Assembly (NCBI GenBank): GCA_947167535.1
Contig: CAMVIL010000088.1
Location: forward strand, 1 to 6,069
Length of the DNA: 6,069 nucleotides
Reading direction: 5' to 3'
Source: an uncultured Ruminococcus sp.
Lineage (GTDB): Bacteria; Bacillota; Clostridia; Oscillospirales; Ruminococcaceae
The notes beneath the pieces are model-generated. The model made no database searches. It was not told the DNA's origin and was given only the letters and a program-made list of their open reading frames with translations. Both the position numbers and the translations under genes were made by a program. This document shows, one piece after another, positions 4,528 through 6,069 of the stretch (positions are counted from its first letter, which is position 1; each line of letters starts with the position of its first letter).

Positions 4528-6069
4528 TTATTTCTTGTCTTCCTTTTCGCCAAGCTTGCCAAGAGCCTCGTAGCTCCAGATCATGCCCACCGTAATGTAG
4601 AAGAAAGGAGTGCAGTAGTTCGAGCTGATATTGAAGAACGCCTGCACCATGTACGCCATCAGGGCTGTCGCCGCGCCTATCGCAGTCATGTAAGTCACGC
4701 CCTCGCGCTTTGCAAACGCCGCTTTCAGCACACGTACCATCTTCATCAGCGTGATGACGAGCATCAGAAGATAGAGTGCCGCGCCTATCAGGCCGCGTGT
4801 TATCGCTACGTCAAGGTACTCGTTGTAGGAACGGTCGGTCTCCATGCCGTCACCGTCGCCGTACATCTTGCCCCAGTTGTCGGGACCTGTGCCGATCAGC
4901 ATATTGTCCTCAAAAACATAGAATCCGTCAGTCCAGAGAGTGAAGAAGATGTTGTCCTCATGCTCAGAGTGCATATTAAAAGCTATGCTGAGTCTCTCAA
5001 ACGAATCGGTCACGATAATACGCTCATTGCGCAAACGGAAGTTGCCGGTAAGGGTAATGCCGAGAGCGATCGCTGCAGCTATCACAACAGAAGCCGCAGA
5101 CATCAGCACGGGAGTCTTTCCCGCAGCCTTTTCGTCGCCCTTGGGCTTGTCCTTCGCAGCCACCGCTATCGCCAGCACCAGCATGATGACCAGATCCGCT
5201 CCGATGCCGAGCATCGCGGGGAAGGTCTGAGTAAGGATAGCAGCGCCTGTCATTATCCCGACCGCTGCAAGATTCAGCAGGCGTCTCTTCAGAGACTCAC
5301 CGAAGCAGGCAAAGCCGAGTCCGAAAGCGCAGCATACAGTGAGCAGCGCTCCCAGAGCAAAGGGCGAGCAGGCAAAGCCGTCAGCCGCATAGGACGGATC
5401 ATAAGCGCCGTAAGCATTGAAGTAGCCCGCAATTTTCACGTCTGTTCTGTAACCCATGAACAGGTAATTGTAGTAGCTGGGTATCACCTTGGAGCAGGCA
5501 GGTATGCTCTGCAGAATGCCCATCAGAGCGTTGACCGTTCCGATGCCGACAACAGTCTGGGCAGCGCGTCTGCGCCACTTCTCGTCGGTAAGCGTCGCGC
5601 CTATCGCATAGAATCCGATATAGCCTATGATAGTAACAAGGCCCTCGGCTCTGTCAAGATAACCCAGAATGGCGCTCATAATGTCTCCCGAAGAGAGAGC
5701 CGAAACGACCGCCGAAATGAGTATCGCCACAAATATAATCGCAGCCTTGTTTTTCTGTATGATGATCTCCTTTTTAACACAGCAGATCATATAGATCAGC
5801 ATTCCGAGAAAGCCCGCGCAGATAAGCAGGGTCATTATCAGAAAAGCCGCAGTATCATTTCCGTCGTTGTGCAGCATACTGTAAGTACCGCCGCTGCCCA
5901 GAGCCTTCGATACATAATAAGGCACCGAAGACAGCGCAACGAGTATCATAGCGATCATGCTGTAAACGCCGCAGAGTTTTCTGGCACCCTCCGTCGACAT
6001 ATTGATTATAAAATCCGAATTGCTTGACGAATTAAACAGATGCTTATGCTGTTTATGCCTATCGGATTG
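4528..6069 (-). CDS. O-antigen ligase / Wzy_C-family polysaccharide polymerase-like membrane protein, 5' end probably cut by window edge
   Basis: A polytopic membrane protein with about twelve hydrophobic segments and a large extracytoplasmic loop (about residues 320-400, counted from the ATG at 6000) holding the Wzy_C signature: IGTGPDNW (369-376), then DRSYNEYL (389-396), then RGLIG before the next segment. The family joins or polymerises lipid-linked glycans outside the membrane; in a Gram-positive this suggests capsule, exopolysaccharide or wall glycopolymer assembly. R117 in DRAEG may be the conserved arginine of the family. The family motif usually reads HN; here it is Y392-N393. The ATG at 6000 has no Shine-Dalgarno, unlike every other start here, and the frame stays open for the 23 codons before it to the edge (polar, Ser/Asn/His-rich), so the true start is likely beyond the window; otherwise it would be 490 residues from 6000. 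The family is sound, the glycan unknown. Confidence 0.85.
   Translation of the reverse strand, partial: QSDRHKQHKHLFNSSSNSDFIINMSTEGARKLCGVYSMIAMILVALSSVPYYVSKALGSGGTYSMLHNDGNDTAAFLIMTLLICAGFLGMLIYMICCVKKEIIIQKNKAAIIFVAILISAVVSALSSGDIMSAILGYLDRAEGLVTIIGYIGFYAIGATLTDEKWRRRAAQTVVGIGTVNALMGILQSIPACSKVIPSYYNYLFMGYRTDVKIAGYFNAYGAYDPSYAADGFACSPFALGALLTVCCAFGLGFACFGESLKRRLLNLAAVGIMTGAAILTQTFPAMLGIGADLVIMLVLAIAVAAKDKPKGDEKAAGKTPVLMSAASVVIAAAIALGITLTGNFRLRNERIIVTDSFERLSIAFNMHSEHEDNIFFTLWTDGFYVFEDNMLIGTGPDNWGKMYGDGDGMETDRSYNEYLDVAITRGLIGAALYLLMLVITLMKMVRVLKAAFAKREGVTYMTAIGAATALMAYMVQAFFNISSNYCTPFFYITVGMIWSYEALGKLGEKEDKK

Noticed and set aside
4960..6027. Plus-strand open frame of 355 codons
   Set aside because: It is antisense to the Wzy_C-type membrane gene, has a Ser/His/Arg-rich low-complexity translation with no domain, and no ribosome binding site.
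11..6069. CAATCCGATA near the left edge (11-20) inverted at the right edge (6060-6069)
   Set aside because: A 10-base match between two places in 6 kb is expected many times by chance; both copies lie inside coding frames and no mobile-element gene is present.

Overview
The window looks like a piece of a Clostridia (Bacillota) chromosome, probably a gut Ruminococcus-like member of the Oscillospiraceae. That placement rests on strong GGAGG-type ribosome binding sites, AT-rich intergenic regions with near-consensus sigma-A promoters around mid-GC genes, and the protein families present. It is an inference from style, not from a marker gene. All five protein genes read on the minus strand, so transcription runs from high to low coordinates.

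Layout, in transcription order. (1) 6069-4528: a polytopic membrane protein of the O-antigen ligase / Wzy_C polymerase class. Its frame stays open to the right edge, so the N-terminus is probably outside the window. It ends in a clear intrinsic terminator (4475-4507). (2) 4250-2973: a complete PLP-dependent class I aminotransferase of the aspartate aminotransferase Ic type, with its own promoter (-35 at 4333-4338, -10 at 4310-4315) and its own terminator (2911-2948). (3) A three-gene operon driven by a perfect-consensus promoter (TTGACA, 17 bp, TATAAT; 2790-2818). It holds two tandem paralogous, membrane-anchored alpha/beta hydrolases (2703-1753 and 1740-787) and then a CPBP-family intramembrane protease (from 772, running off the left edge). 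The gaps are 12 and 14 bases and each holds a ribosome binding site.

The polymerase and aminotransferase are independent units, probably concerned with cell-surface polysaccharide and nitrogen metabolism. The three-gene operon is the accessory part: two likely extracytoplasmic hydrolases plus a membrane protease, under a promoter carrying a 33-bp-spaced duplicated palindrome that looks like an operator. No regulator gene for it is visible here.

There are no RNA genes, CRISPR arrays, insertion sequences or phage genes. The most interesting items are the duplicated promoter/operator, the divergence of the two hydrolases (one has an EF-hand-like loop, and both have an altered nucleophile elbow), and the His-to-Tyr change in the ligase signature of the polymerase-like protein. 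None is proof of a new system.
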